Assembly: GCF_042445055.1 (NCBI RefSeq)
Contig: NZ_CP170339.1
Span: 992,001 to 1,056,000, forward strand
DNA: 64,000 nt
From: Falsihalocynthiibacter sp042445055
GTDB taxonomy: Bacteria > Pseudomonadota > Alphaproteobacteria > Rhodobacterales > Rhodobacteraceae
Reading direction: 5' to 3'
Shown here: one piece after another, positions 42,420 to 51,861 of the stretch
How the letters are laid out: each line of letters starts with the position of its first letter
Numbering within the stretch: the first letter of the stretch is position 1
Translations under genes and position numbers: made by a program
Notes under the pieces: model-generated
What the model was told of the DNA's origin: nothing
Databases searched by the model: none
What the model saw: only the letters and a program-made list of their open reading frames with translations

Positions 42420-45371
42420 TTATCCTTGCAGTGTGAGCGCGTCGTGAACGAGCGCAGATTGTTGAGCTTTGTGTTGAGAGGCGAGACCCGTTGCGGGGCT
42501 TGCCGATGCCGGACGACCCACATATGCGGGGCGGGTGTGTTTGGCGTCGATCCGTTCGAGAACCCATTCGATATTGGGTTCCATGAAGGTCCATGCGCCT
42601 TGGTTCTTGGGTTCTTCCTGACACCATGTGATCTCGGCGTTTTTGAACCGCGAGAGTTCGTTGACCAGAGATTTGGCAGGGAAGGGGTAGAACTGTTCAA
42701 CGCGCAGCAGATAGATATCGTCGATACCGCGTTCGTCGCGCTCTTCGAGGAGGTCGAAGTAGACCTTGCCCGAGCACATAACCACGCGTTTGATCTTGTC
42801 ATCCGCCACCAGTTGTGTATCGCTGTTGCCTTGTTGGGCGTCATCCCAGAGGACACGGTGGAAGGAGCTTCCTGTTGTGAATTCCTCTTTGGTGGACACG
42901 GCCAGCTTGTGACGCAAGAGCGACTTGGGCGTCATAAGCACAAGCGGTTTGCGGAAGCTGCGGTGAATTTGGCGGCGCAGGATATGGAAGTAGTTCGCTG
43001 GTGTCGTACAGTTCGCGACGATCCAGTTGTCCTGACCACACATTTGCAAGAAGCGCTCAAGGCGTGCGGAGCTGTGCTCTGGCCCTTGGCCCTCAAAACC
43101 GTGCGGTAGGAGCATCACGAGGCCGGACATCCGCAGCCATTTGCTTTCGCCGGAGGAGATGAATTGATCGAACATGATTTGCGCGCCGTTGGCGAAGTCG
43201 CCGAACTGTGCTTCCCAAGCGACGAGGGTATTTGGCTCTGCGAGGGAATAGCCGTACTCAAACCCGAGAACCGCGTATTCCGAGAGCATCGAGTCGATGA
43301 CTTCGTAATGCGCTTGGCCTTCGCGGATGTGGTTAAGCGGGTAGTAACGCTCTTCGGTATCTTGGTTTACGATGCCTGAGTGGCGTTGGCTAAATGTACC
43401 GCGTGTTGCATCCTGACCAGAGAGGCGGACAGGGTACCCTTCGGTTGCAAGTGAGCCAAAGGCAAGTGCCTCGCCGGTTGCCCAGTCGATATTCTTGCCA
43501 GTTTCAAACATCTTGGCTTTCGACTCTAAGAGGCGGCCGATCGTTTTGTGAACGGGCATATCCGCAGGGACCGTCGAGAGGGCCTTGCCAACCAGATCAA
43601 AGGTCGATTTGGAGATGGCAGTCTTGCCACGCTGGTAGTCGTCTTTGTTCTTGTCGAGGTGCGACCAGCGACCATCCAGCCAGTCGGCCTTGTTGGGCTT
43701 GTATTCTTTGCCTGCTTCGAACTCTTCGTTGAGGTAGGATTGGAAGGCGGCCTTCATATCCTCGATCTCGCCCTCAGGGATGAGGCCGTCGCGAATGAGG
43801 CGCTCGGTATAGAGTTGGAGCGTGGTTTTCTGCTTTTTGATCTTTTTGTACATCAACGGGTTGGTGAACATGGGCTCGTCGCCCTCGTTGTGGCCAAACC
43901 GACGGTAGCAGAAAATGTCCAGAACCACGTCTTTGTGGAACTTCTGGCGGAACTCGGTGGCAACCTTGGCGGCGTGTACAACGGCTTCTGGGTCGTCGCC
44001 GTTGACGTGGAAGATCGGAGCTTCGACCATCAGGGCGATATCGGTTGGGTAGGGGCTTGAGCGGCTGAAATGCGGCGCAGTGGTAAAGCCGATCTGGTTG
44101 TTCACAACGATATGGATTGTGCCGCCAGTTTTGTGGCCGACGAGGCCCGAAAGGCCAAAGCACTCTGCAACGACGCCTTGACCCGCAAAGGCCGCATCAC
44201 CGTGGAGAAGGATGGGGAGGGTCTCTGTGCGTTTTTTGTCGTTGGTCTGCTCTTGCTTGGCGCGCACTTTGCCGAGAACGACCGGGTTCACGGCCTCAAG
44301 GTGGCTTGGGTTTGCTGTAAGCGAGAGGTGAACGGTGTTACCGTCAAATTCGCGGTCAGAGGAGGCGCCGAGGTGATATTTCACATCGCCAGAGCCGTCT
44401 ACATCTTCGGGTTTGAAGCTGCCGCCCTGAAACTCGTTAAAGATCGCGCGATAAGGTTTGCTCATCACGTTCCCGAGAACCGAAAGACGGCCACGGTGGG
44501 GCATCCCGATCACGATATCCTTAACGCCGAGAGAGCCGCCGCGCTTGATGATTTGCTCCATCGCGGGGATGAGGCTCTCGCCGCCATCCAGGCCGAAACG
44601 CTTGGTGCCCATGTATTTGACGTGCAGGAATTTCTCAAAGCCCTCGGCCTCGACAAGCTTGTTGAGGATGGCTTTGCGACCTTCGCGGGTGAACTGGATT
44701 TCCTTGCCAAAGCCTTCGATACGCTCTTTGAGCCAGCCAGCCTCTTCGGGGTTGGAAATGTGCATGTATTGCAGGGCGAATGTGCCGCAATAGGTGCGCT
44801 TAACGATGTCGATGATCTGGCGCATCGTCGCAAGCTGTAGGCCCAGCACGTTGTCGATAAAGATCGGGCGATCCATGTCGGACTCTTGGAAGCCATACGT
44901 CTTGGGATCAAGCTCTGGATGGTTCGCTGTGTCGGCCATGCCGAGCGGATCGAGATCGGCGGCAAGGTGGCCACGAATGCGATAAGCGCGGATTACCATC
45001 AAGGCGCGGACAGAATCCAGAACCGCTTGTTTGATTTGCTCGTCAGATACCTTAACGCCCTGTTCGGCGGCTTTCTCTTTGATCTTTTTGCCAGCGGCTT
45101 CTGGCTCGGCGGCCCATTGACCGTCAAGCGCCTGAGTCAGATCGTCGTTGGGAACAGGGGGCCAGTCGTTACGTGCCCAGCTTGGACCTGCGGCCTCTGC
45201 GACGACATCCGTGCCCGCGTCACCAAGCTCTGCAAAGAACGCTTGCCATGCGGCATCAACGGCGTTCGGATCTTGGGCGTATTGTGCGTAGAGTTGCTCA
45301 ATATATTCCGCGTTGTGCCCCTGAAGGAAGGAGGAAGCTTGGAATTGGTCGTTGGGGCTTTGGTCGGTCAT
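42420..45371 (-). CDS. sucA: 2-oxoglutarate dehydrogenase E1 component
   Basis: A 983-residue thiamine diphosphate enzyme that decarboxylates 2-oxoglutarate and succinylates E2. N-terminal NAEYIEQLYAQYAQDP, the ThDP motif GDAAFAGQG followed by IVVNNQIGFTTAP, HRGRLSVLGNVMSKP and the C-terminal WCQEEPKNQGAW are conserved. Normal length. Its start overlaps the end of the DUF805 gene by four bases. Expressed from the sucC promoter region, probably as one transcript sucC-sucD-DUF805-sucA-sucB. Confidence 0.97.
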   Translation of the reverse strand: MTDQSPNDQFQASSFLQGHNAEYIEQLYAQYAQDPNAVDAAWQAFFAELGDAGTDVVAEAAGPSWARNDWPPVPNDDLTQALDGQWAAEPEAAGKKIKEKAAEQGVKVSDEQIKQAVLDSVRALMVIRAYRIRGHLAADLDPLGMADTANHPELDPKTYGFQESDMDRPIFIDNVLGLQLATMRQIIDIVKRTYCGTFALQYMHISNPEEAGWLKERIEGFGKEIQFTREGRKAILNKLVEAEGFEKFLHVKYMGTKRFGLDGGESLIPAMEQIIKRGGSLGVKDIVIGMPHRGRLSVLGNVMSKPYRAIFNEFQGGSFKPEDVDGSGDVKYHLGASSDREFDGNTVHLSLTANPSHLEAVNPVVLGKVRAKQEQTNDKKRTETLPILLHGDAAFAGQGVVAECFGLSGLVGHKTGGTIHIVVNNQIGFTTAPHFSRSSPYPTDIALMVEAPIFHVNGDDPEAVVHAAKVATEFRQKFHKDVVLDIFCYRRFGHNEGDEPMFTNPLMYKKIKKQKTTLQLYTERLIRDGLIPEGEIEDMKAAFQSYLNEEFEAGKEYKPNKADWLDGRWSHLDKNKDDYQRGKTAISKSTFDLVGKALSTVPADMPVHKTIGRLLESKAKMFETGKNIDWATGEALAFGSLATEGYPVRLSGQDATRGTFSQRHSGIVNQDTEERYYPLNHIREGQAHYEVIDSMLSEYAVLGFEYGYSLAEPNTLVAWEAQFGDFANGAQIMFDQFISSGESKWLRMSGLVMLLPHGFEGQGPEHSSARLERFLQMCGQDNWIVANCTTPANYFHILRRQIHRSFRKPLVLMTPKSLLRHKLAVSTKEEFTTGSSFHRVLWDDAQQGNSDTQLVADDKIKRVVMCSGKVYFDLLEERDERGIDDIYLLRVEQFYPFPAKSLVNELSRFKNAEITWCQEEPKNQGAWTFMEPNIEWVLERIDAKHTRPAYVGRPASASPATGLASQHKAQQSALVHDALTLQG

Positions 45372-45928
45372 GACGAGATCACCTTATGTGGGTTGGGACC
45401 GTATTGATTGGGAGTTGGTTCGCTCGGGCGAGTAAGCCACCAGAGAACCAAGAGAGGGCCAATAAGTGCGACGAGCATAATCGGGATCAGGACAAGCGTG
45501 GAAAGCGCGCCCATTACAACAGCAATCGTTTCAAGGCCGAGGAAACCCCCCGTAAATGCCACGGAACCAGCTGCGATCCAGACGAGTGTGAAAACGCCGA
45601 ACATGATGAGCATTGGAAACAGTAGATAGAGGCCACTTCGGCCTGTATCATGCATACGACGCCAGCCGGCGGCGAGCGTAGGAATGAAGATAATCAGCGA
45701 GAACAGGCTTGCGAGTGGACCGTTATTGTCCACTTGGGCTGAGGCCGTACCATCGCCGCTGGTTACTTCTACAACGTTTGTGCCGAAAATGGCGGTGTCT
45801 AGCAGGCCAAAAACAAAGTTCCCCAAAATCAGGAACAATATGAAATACCAATACTCGGACCGCGAAGCGCGGCCCGAGAAGGTGACGTATTTCTTAAAAC
45901 ACGTCCTTATAGCCTGCCAAAAGCCCAT
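45368..45928 (-). CDS. DUF805 membrane protein in the suc operon
   Basis: A 186-residue protein with four or so hydrophobic helices, DUF805 family: FSGRASRSEYWYFILFLILGN at the start and GWRRMHDTGRSGLY in the middle are its hallmarks. Function is unknown. It shares one base with the sucD stop and overlaps the sucA start (ATGA), so it is translated with TCA enzymes. Its placement among the suc genes is unusual outside this group. Confidence 0.88.
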   Translation of the reverse strand: MGFWQAIRTCFKKYVTFSGRASRSEYWYFILFLILGNFVFGLLDTAIFGTNVVEVTSGDGTASAQVDNNGPLASLFSLIIFIPTLAAGWRRMHDTGRSGLYLLFPMLIMFGVFTLVWIAAGSVAFTGGFLGLETIAVVMGALSTLVLIPIMLVALIGPLLVLWWLTRPSEPTPNQYGPNPHKVISS

Positions 45929-46809
45929 TAACCGATGGCCTTAACAACCGCTTCGCCGAGGGTGGCGGGGCTGTCTGCAACGATGATCCCTGCAGATTTC
46001 ATTGCTTCGATCTTGCTCTCGGCGTCACCTTTACCGCCAGCAATAATCGCACCAGCGTGGCCCATGCGACGGCCGGGAGGGGCCGTACGACCAGCGATAA
46101 AGCCAGCGACGGGCTTCCAGCGGCCTTTTTTCTTTTGCTCGGCAAGGAATTCAGCAGCTTCTTCCTCTGCGGAGCCGCCGATTTCGCCGATCATGATGAT
46201 GGATTGTGTTTCATCATCGTCAAGGAACATATCGAGCACGTCGATGTGTTCTGTCCCTTTGATCGGGTCGCCGCCGATACCAACAGCAGTCGATTGGCCA
46301 AGGCCGATGTCAGAAGTCTGTTTCACGGCCTCATATGTAAGAGTGCCCGAGCGGGAAACAACACCCACGGAACCACGTTTGTGGATCGAGCCGGGCATAA
46401 TGCCGATTTTACATGCGTCAGGCGTAATCACACCAGGACAGTTAGGGCCGATCAAGCGAGATTTGGACCCCTCGAGCGCGCGCTGAACGCGCATCATGTC
46501 GAGAACGGGGATACCCTCTGTGATACAGATGATAAGTTCCATTTCGGCATCAATTGCCTCAAGGATCGAGTCCGCAGCGAAGGGGGGCGGCACGTAGATA
46601 ACCGAAGCATTTGCCTCTGTTACGTGCTTGGCTTCGTGGACCGAGTTGAACACTGGAAGGTTCAGGTGGGATTGGCCACCCTTGCCCGGCGTCACGCCGC
46701 CGACCATTTTCGTGCCATACGCGATGGCTTGTTCGGTGTGGAAAGTGCCCTGCGAACCTGTGAGGCCCTGACAGATAACTTTGGTATTTTCGTTTACGAG
46801 TACTGCCAT
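45928..46809 (-). CDS. sucD: Succinyl-CoA synthetase alpha subunit
   Basis: A 293-residue subunit that binds CoA and carries the phosphohistidine. N-terminal VICQGLTGSQGTFHTEQAIAYGT holds the CoA fold; the active His is in GHAGAIIAGGKG near residue 250. With SucC it makes ATP or GTP from succinyl-CoA. Four bases after sucC. Confidence 0.97.
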   Translation of the reverse strand: MAVLVNENTKVICQGLTGSQGTFHTEQAIAYGTKMVGGVTPGKGGQSHLNLPVFNSVHEAKHVTEANASVIYVPPPFAADSILEAIDAEMELIICITEGIPVLDMMRVQRALEGSKSRLIGPNCPGVITPDACKIGIMPGSIHKRGSVGVVSRSGTLTYEAVKQTSDIGLGQSTAVGIGGDPIKGTEHIDVLDMFLDDDETQSIIMIGEIGGSAEEEAAEFLAEQKKKGRWKPVAGFIAGRTAPPGRRMGHAGAIIAGGKGDAESKIEAMKSAGIIVADSPATLGEAVVKAIG

Positions 46810-46813
46810 GGTC

Positions 46814-48007
46814 TTAGCCTTTCACCGCTTTGACGATTTTTTGAGCGCCATCTTTGAGGTCGTCGGCGGCAATTACATCCACGTCGGAGTTGTTGATGAT
46901 CGCTTTACCCTCTGCGACGTTTGTGCCTTCGAGGCGGACAACGAGCGGAACCTTGAGGCCCACTTCTTTCACCGCAGCGATCACGCCCTCTGCGATCACA
47001 TCACAGCGCATGATGCCGCCGAAGATGTTTACGAGGATGCCCTTTACGTTGGGGTCGGAGGTGATGATTTTGAAAGCTTCGGTCACTTTGTCTTTGGTTG
47101 CGCCGCCGCCAACATCAAGGAAGTTCGCAGGCTCTGCACCATAGAGTTTGATGATGTCCATCGTCGCCATCGCAAGACCGGCACCGTTGACCATACAACC
47201 GATTTCGCCGTCGAGAGCGATATAGTTGAGGTCATATTTGGATGCTTCGAGCTCTTTGGCATCTTCTTCTGTTTCGTCGCGCAGGGCGATGATGTCAGAG
47301 TGGCGATAAAGCGCGTTGCCGTCGAAGGAAACTTTGGCGTCGAGAACCTTGAGGTCGCCTTTGTCAGTGACGATCAGCGGGTTGATCTCGAGCATCTCCA
47401 TGTCTTTCTCAACGAAAGCTTTATAGAGAAGGCCCATCAGAGCCACACACTGCTTAACTTGCGCACCTTTGAGGCCGAGCGAGAAAGCGACGCGGCGGCC
47501 GTGGAAGCCTTGGTAGCCTGTTGCAGGATCAACCGAGAAGGAGAGGATTTTCTCTGGTGTTGCTGCGGCGACTTCTTCGATGTCCATGCCGCCTTCGGTG
47601 GAGCAGACAAACGAGATGCGCGATGTTTGACGATCAACGAGAAGCGCGAGGTACATCTCTGTTTCGATGCCTGAGCCATCTTCGATGTAGATGCGGTTGA
47701 CTTGTTTGCCAGCGGGGCCAGTTTGGTGCGTGACCAACGTGCGACCGAGCATTTTGGCGGCTTCTTCTGCGGCTTCGGCCACAGATTTCGCGAGGCGTAC
47801 ACCACCAGCGGAGCCGGCAGACTCTTCTTTGAATTTACCTTTGCCGCGTCCACCAGCGTGGATTTGAGCTTTCACAACCCAGAGTGGGCCGTCGAGTTCG
47901 CCTGCGGCGGTTTTTGCGTCTTCGGCTTTGAGGACCACACGTCCGTCCGAGACGGGAGCACCGAAATCGCGGAGGAGGGCCTTGGCCTGATACTCATGAA
48001 TATTCAT
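46814..48007 (-). CDS. sucC: Succinyl-CoA synthetase beta subunit
   Basis: A 397-residue ATP-grasp subunit, normal length. Begins MNIHEYQAKALLRDFG; grasp regions GGRGKGKFKEE and EINPLIVT are present, and NIFGGIMRCDV near the C-terminus. The frame is open far upstream but the ATG at 48007 is the family start. First gene of the suc operon; two TGTGATCACA sites lie 111-141 bases upstream. Confidence 0.97.
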   Translation of the reverse strand: MNIHEYQAKALLRDFGAPVSDGRVVLKAEDAKTAAGELDGPLWVVKAQIHAGGRGKGKFKEESAGSAGGVRLAKSVAEAAEEAAKMLGRTLVTHQTGPAGKQVNRIYIEDGSGIETEMYLALLVDRQTSRISFVCSTEGGMDIEEVAAATPEKILSFSVDPATGYQGFHGRRVAFSLGLKGAQVKQCVALMGLLYKAFVEKDMEMLEINPLIVTDKGDLKVLDAKVSFDGNALYRHSDIIALRDETEEDAKELEASKYDLNYIALDGEIGCMVNGAGLAMATMDIIKLYGAEPANFLDVGGGATKDKVTEAFKIITSDPNVKGILVNIFGGIMRCDVIAEGVIAAVKEVGLKVPLVVRLEGTNVAEGKAIINNSDVDVIAADDLKDGAQKIVKAVKG

Positions 48008-48117
48008 GAAGGAATCCAATCTTAAAGCTACGTTCCATCCGACGTAAACACGCATGGAACACGTAAATAAACGGTTTTCGCTACAATCTTTCCTAATATG
48101 ACTGCTTTTTTGCAGTT

Positions 48118-48127
48118 TGTGATCACA
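48118..48127. promoter_or_regulatory. TGTGATCACA site 1, sucC upstream region
   Basis: Exact copy of the palindrome before the GntR/FCD gene at 37652, centred 115 bases from the sucC start. Its neighbour lies 21 bases further upstream. Confidence 0.75.
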
Positions 48128-48138
48128 GCGTAAAATTT

Positions 48139-48148
48139 TGTGATCACA
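48139..48148. promoter_or_regulatory. TGTGATCACA site 2, sucC upstream region
   Basis: Exact second copy, 21 bases centre to centre from site 1 (two helical turns), which favours side-by-side binding of two dimers. Confidence 0.75.
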
Positions 48149-48297
48149 GGGTGCTTGGGTGTTAGCGCAACCCGAATCACATGAATGAATGTTGATATAT
48201 TGCCCCAGAAATAAAGGGACGAGAACCCTTGGTCCCTTGTCACGGCGGGCACGCATGTTAGCTTTGTCAAAAGCAAATTCGAGAGGCGGGCGCCTGA

Positions 48298-49308
48298 ATG
48301 GAAGAAAAACTGGGGTCTCCGACCTGGGCGGTTGCGCTGACGGCGGCTGAACCTGCGGCGCTGGTTTTGGCGAATGTCGCGCATCATCTGGCGACGGGTG
48401 CCGCGGAGGTATTTGTGTTTCTGGATGTCGAGAACGCTGACCTATCCCGAACGCTTTCTGCTCATCCAAGAGTTACTGTAGAAAACTGCGATGCTGACTA
48501 TTGGACGCGCGTGAACGGCAGACGGCCGAAGTTGCATACTACACGCCAGAAACTCAATCTTGCTGAGGTGCGGACGCGATGCGATTGGCTTCTGAATATC
48601 GATGCCGATGAATTCCTCTGGTGCGAGGAAGAGTTCACGCAAATTCTGGCGCGGGTTCCAGACAGTAAGGGTTGGTTGAAAATCCTAACAAGGGAGCGGC
48701 GGCGGATTGCTGGGCGTACTCCGCTGGATATTTTCGAGGGAGTGTTCGTTGCGCGCGAGGGCGAGGCTTTGGCCCTAACGGACGGGGGGTTTACGGGCCA
48801 CGTGGTCGGAAAATCCTGCGTGAGGATGGGGCGTGGCTATGAGTTAAGGCTTCACTCACCCCAACAGGCGGGAGAGGAAAAATGGGTGCCGCGCGAGGTT
48901 TCGCAGGATGCGGTACTGCTCCATTTCGATGGCCTGACGCCGCTGCATTGGGCGAGCAAACTCCTTTTGCGCGCGCAGCTTGGCCCAGAGATGGTGCGCA
49001 AGAATTACCACAATAAGAGGCGGTTACAGATCGTTAAAGCCGCGCAGGCGGTGCCGGATATAGCCGAGATTGAGGCGCTGCAAACGCGGTTGGCTAGTGT
49101 TGCGGAGGGTGCGGATGCCTTAGAGGTGGATTTAGACCTCGCGCGCAAGGTTGCGTTCGCATTTTCAGATGCAAAGGTTGATCTCTCGGTGGCAAGTTTT
49201 GACGCGATTATCCGGCCACGTGTTGATGAAATGATGACGAAGGTTGAGCCGAATGACCCAGAATGGGAAGCGCTGGCGCAGACCGTTCTTAAACGCGAAA
49301 AGGGCTGA
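48298..49308 (+). CDS. Glycosyltransferase family 2-like protein
   Basis: A 336-residue cytoplasmic protein with a GT-A core: DWLLNIDADEF holds a DxD-type metal motif. Residues further on (HVVGKSCVRMGRG, VLLHFDGLTPLHWASKLL) are typical of the GT92/DUF-like family found in Roseobacters that adds sugars to surface or capsular polymers. The C-terminal about 70 residues are helical. It is divergent from sucC and converges with mdh. The acceptor is unknown. Confidence 0.75.
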   Translation: MEEKLGSPTWAVALTAAEPAALVLANVAHHLATGAAEVFVFLDVENADLSRTLSAHPRVTVENCDADYWTRVNGRRPKLHTTRQKLNLAEVRTRCDWLLNIDADEFLWCEEEFTQILARVPDSKGWLKILTRERRRIAGRTPLDIFEGVFVAREGEALALTDGGFTGHVVGKSCVRMGRGYELRLHSPQQAGEEKWVPREVSQDAVLLHFDGLTPLHWASKLLLRAQLGPEMVRKNYHNKRRLQIVKAAQAVPDIAEIEALQTRLASVAEGADALEVDLDLARKVAFAFSDAKVDLSVASFDAIIRPRVDEMMTKVEPNDPEWEALAQTVLKREKG

Positions 49309-49324
49309 GTTTCCCCAGCCCTTT
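49299..49324. terminator. Terminator between the glycosyltransferase gene and mdh
   Basis: Stem AAAGGGCTG / CAGCCCTTT, eight-base loop, overlapping the last codons of the glycosyltransferase gene. A T run follows on the mdh strand (TTTTCG); weaker on the other. Confidence 0.6.
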
Positions 49325-49347
49325 CCAATTCAAATATCGCCGAAAAC

Positions 49348-50310
49348 TTAGGCGAGGGATGGGTCGATTTCTTTACAAGCAGCGACCAAGCCTTTGACAG
49401 CGTTAACGGAGTTGTCAAACATCTCTTGCTCATCTTTGGAGAGTTTGATGTCCGCGATGCGCTCGATACCACCGGCGCCGATCACTGTTGGAACGCCAAC
49501 ATAGAAACCATCTAGGCCAAACGCACCGTCAACATATGCCGCACAAGGCAGAAGGCGCTTTTGGTCTTTGAGGTAGGCTTCGGCCATCTCGATCGCAGAA
49601 GTCGCAGGAGCGTAGAAAGCGGAGCCAGTCTTGAGCAAGCCAACGATCTCTGCGCCGCCATCACGTGTACGTTGTACGATTGCGTCGAGTTTTTCCTGCG
49701 TTGTCCAACCCATTTTCACAAGGTCAGGCAAAGGAATGCCCGCAACGGTCGAGTAGCGTGTCAGCGGAACCATTGTGTCGCCGTGGCCACCCAGAACGAA
49801 GGCCGTTACGTCGCGCATGGAAACTTCGAACTCTTCCGAGAGGAAGTGACGGAAACGTGCGGAATCCAGAACGCCTGCCATGCCGCAAACTTTGTTGTGC
49901 GGAAGGCCCGAGAATTCGCGCAGTGCCCAAACCATCGCGTCGAGCGGGTTGGTGATACAGATAACAAACGCGTTTGGCGCGTGTTTCGCGATACCTTCGC
50001 CAACCGATTTCATCACTTTGAGGTTGATACCCAAGAGATCATCACGGCTCATGCCAGGTTTGCGGGCAACACCGGCGGTTACGATGCAAACGTCTGCGCC
50101 TGCGATGTCGGCGTAATCCGTTGTGCCGGACATTGCTGCGTCGAAACCCTCAGATGGGCCAGATTCCGCGATGTCGAGGGCTTTGCCCTGTGGGGTTCCG
50201 TCAGCGATGTCAAAAAGGACGACGTCGCCCAGTTCTTTCATTGCTGCGAGGTGGGCGAGTGTGCCGCCGATTTGCCCCGAGCCGATAAGGGCGATTTTGG
50301 GTCTAGCCAT
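49348..50310 (-). CDS. mdh: Malate dehydrogenase
   Basis: A 320-residue LDH-type malate dehydrogenase. NAD loop GSGQIGG near the N-terminus, substrate-binding Arg residues in ARKPGMSRDDLL, CITNPLDAMVW and the catalytic His in GGHGDTMVP. The ATG at 50310 is preferred over upstream in-frame codons since homologues start MARPKIALIG. A weaker operator-like CGTGATCATA lies 127 bases upstream. Confidence 0.97.
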   Translation of the reverse strand: MARPKIALIGSGQIGGTLAHLAAMKELGDVVLFDIADGTPQGKALDIAESGPSEGFDAAMSGTTDYADIAGADVCIVTAGVARKPGMSRDDLLGINLKVMKSVGEGIAKHAPNAFVICITNPLDAMVWALREFSGLPHNKVCGMAGVLDSARFRHFLSEEFEVSMRDVTAFVLGGHGDTMVPLTRYSTVAGIPLPDLVKMGWTTQEKLDAIVQRTRDGGAEIVGLLKTGSAFYAPATSAIEMAEAYLKDQKRLLPCAAYVDGAFGLDGFYVGVPTVIGAGGIERIADIKLSKDEQEMFDNSVNAVKGLVAACKEIDPSLA

Positions 50311-50436
50311 GAATTTGATCCTTGGTCTGTTTAAATCCGCCATTTGCCTAGCCATTTGCGGGCCGTCGCGCAAGGGTGGTGCGAAAGAAGCCGCGTATTA
50401 AGGGTTACGATAGCGCTAACACTGGGGTATGAGTGA

Positions 50437-50446
50437 CGTGATCATA
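50437..50446. promoter_or_regulatory. Degenerate TGTGATCACA-like site near mdh
   Basis: CGTGATCATA, 8 of 10 matches, single copy between mdh and the TauE gene. It lies 127-136 bases before mdh and 27-36 before TauE. Weaker than the sucC and sdhC sites. Confidence 0.35.
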
Positions 50447-50472
50447 GTCAATATGGCGCGCTGGGAGGCATA

Positions 50473-51225
50473 ATGGAGCTGGATTTTACGTTTTTCGCGT
50501 TTGCGATACCTGCGGTGCTGTTTGCGGGCATTTCCAAAGGGGGATTCGGTAGTGGCGCGGCCTTTGCGGCGACACCGTTCCTTGCGCTGATTCTAACGCC
50601 GGGGCAGGCTGTCGGGCTGATGCTCCCGTTGTTGATGTTGATGGATTTGGGAGCGCTTAAGGCGTTCTGGAAAAAGTGGAACTGGCATTGTGCCAAACTC
50701 TTGGTGATCGGATCGTTGCCCGGTTTGGCGCTTGGTGGGCTTTTGTTCGGGATTGCGGATCCCGATGTGTTCAAATTCCTTATCGGTTTCGTGGCGGTGG
50801 GATTCGTTGCGTATCAGGTGGCGTTAGCGACGGGTGTGTTGCGTATAGCCCAGGAAGAGGTGCCAGATTGGGGCGGGTATCTTGCGGGGTTCGTTGCGGG
50901 ATTTACGAGTTTTATCAGCCATGCTGGTGGGCCGCCTGCGGCGGTTTATCTCTTGTCACAGAAGTTGGGAAAGACCGAGTTTCAGGCCACAACGGTTATT
51001 GCCTTCTGGGCCATTAACGCGCTGAAATTTCCGCCATATGTCGCGCTTGGTATGGTCGGGAAAGAAACAGTTTTGGCCACAGTTCTTTTGGCGCCAGTTG
51101 CGTTCTTGGGAGTGTATCTTGGCGTCGTCGGGCATCACAAGCTCTCGGACAAATGGTTCTTTCGCCTCACCTATGTGTTCCTACTTATCACAGGCGGCAA
51201 GTTGATCTGGGAAAGCATGACCTAG
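50473..51225 (+). CDS. TauE/SafE-type sulfite/organosulfonate exporter
   Basis: A 250-residue inner-membrane protein with seven or eight helices, TauE/SafE (DUF81) family: GISKGGFGSGAAFAATPFLAL in the first repeat and AGFTSFISHAGGPPAAVYLL in the second show the internal duplication. It exports sulfite, sulfonates or related anions in known cases; the substrate here is unknown. RBS GGGAGG. Divergent from mdh. Confidence 0.85.
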   Translation: MELDFTFFAFAIPAVLFAGISKGGFGSGAAFAATPFLALILTPGQAVGLMLPLLMLMDLGALKAFWKKWNWHCAKLLVIGSLPGLALGGLLFGIADPDVFKFLIGFVAVGFVAYQVALATGVLRIAQEEVPDWGGYLAGFVAGFTSFISHAGGPPAAVYLLSQKLGKTEFQATTVIAFWAINALKFPPYVALGMVGKETVLATVLLAPVAFLGVYLGVVGHHKLSDKWFFRLTYVFLLITGGKLIWESMT

Positions 51226-51536
51226 AGCGGTTCTCCCTTTAATGCGGCGAGGTCCTCCTCTAGCGTTTCAAACGCATGGCCCGTCGCCATCAGGCAGGTA
51301 AAGCCGTTCGGTGTTGTGAGGGTAATTGTCCACGAGCCAGACTTCTCGCTCGCGAATACTTCGACGACCGTATTATTGGCGCCAAGTCCGACGCTTTGGC
51401 GTGTTTCGCCATAGCTCTCGGCCAGTTTGTCGAGCACGTCCTGACGGGGTGCGCAGGCGCGTTTTGTTTGGGATTGTGCGGCGAATGGCGCGAGTAATAA
51501 CGCGGCAAGCGCAACTGAGGTAACGATTTTCTTCAT
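51222..51536 (-). CDS. Small exported protein of unknown function
   Basis: A 104-residue protein with a signal peptide ending at AAQSQ/T (about residue 22), and a mature domain of about 80 residues with two cysteines likely forming a disulfide (RACAPRQDV and GFTCLMATG). Probably periplasmic. Not recognised as a named family, though such short proteins occur in related genomes. Its end overlaps the TauE gene end by four bases. Confidence 0.7.
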   Translation of the reverse strand: MKKIVTSVALAALLLAPFAAQSQTKRACAPRQDVLDKLAESYGETRQSVGLGANNTVVEVFASEKSGSWTITLTTPNGFTCLMATGHAFETLEEDLAALKGEPL

Positions 51537-51861
51537 GGTTCAGTACCTTTCCAAAAGGTGCAAAACCCATTGCCGAGGCCATTCCGAATGCAAATAATCG
51601 GCGGCAGGGGCTTGGCCCATCGCTGAAATATTTGGTTCGTTTACCGTCTTTGATATGGCGGCCAGCCAGACGGACCTCCTTGTCCAAAATTAGTTCAGCT
51701 TGCCTATGAAAATAAACAAAAAATAGCGCCCTGTTGGCGGGCAGTTCTTGTTTGGGTAAGACATCAATAGTACCACGAAACGGGTGATGCGACAAGTTTG
51801 CACTTGTCAAATACTGCAATATCTGGCTTGAATTTGTAACAATATTGCGAGGAAGAATTGA
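51537..51861. other. Gene-free region upstream of mcl2
   Basis: 325 bases between the small exported protein gene and mcl2. It includes a short inverted repeat GACAAG-N6-CTTGTC at about 51789-51806, 55-75 bases before mcl2, which may be a regulatory site. No other structure is convincing. Confidence 0.5.

Noticed and set aside
42015..43109. Long plus-strand frame over sucB/sucA
   Set aside because: Shadow of the suc genes; Cys/Phe-rich, no motifs.
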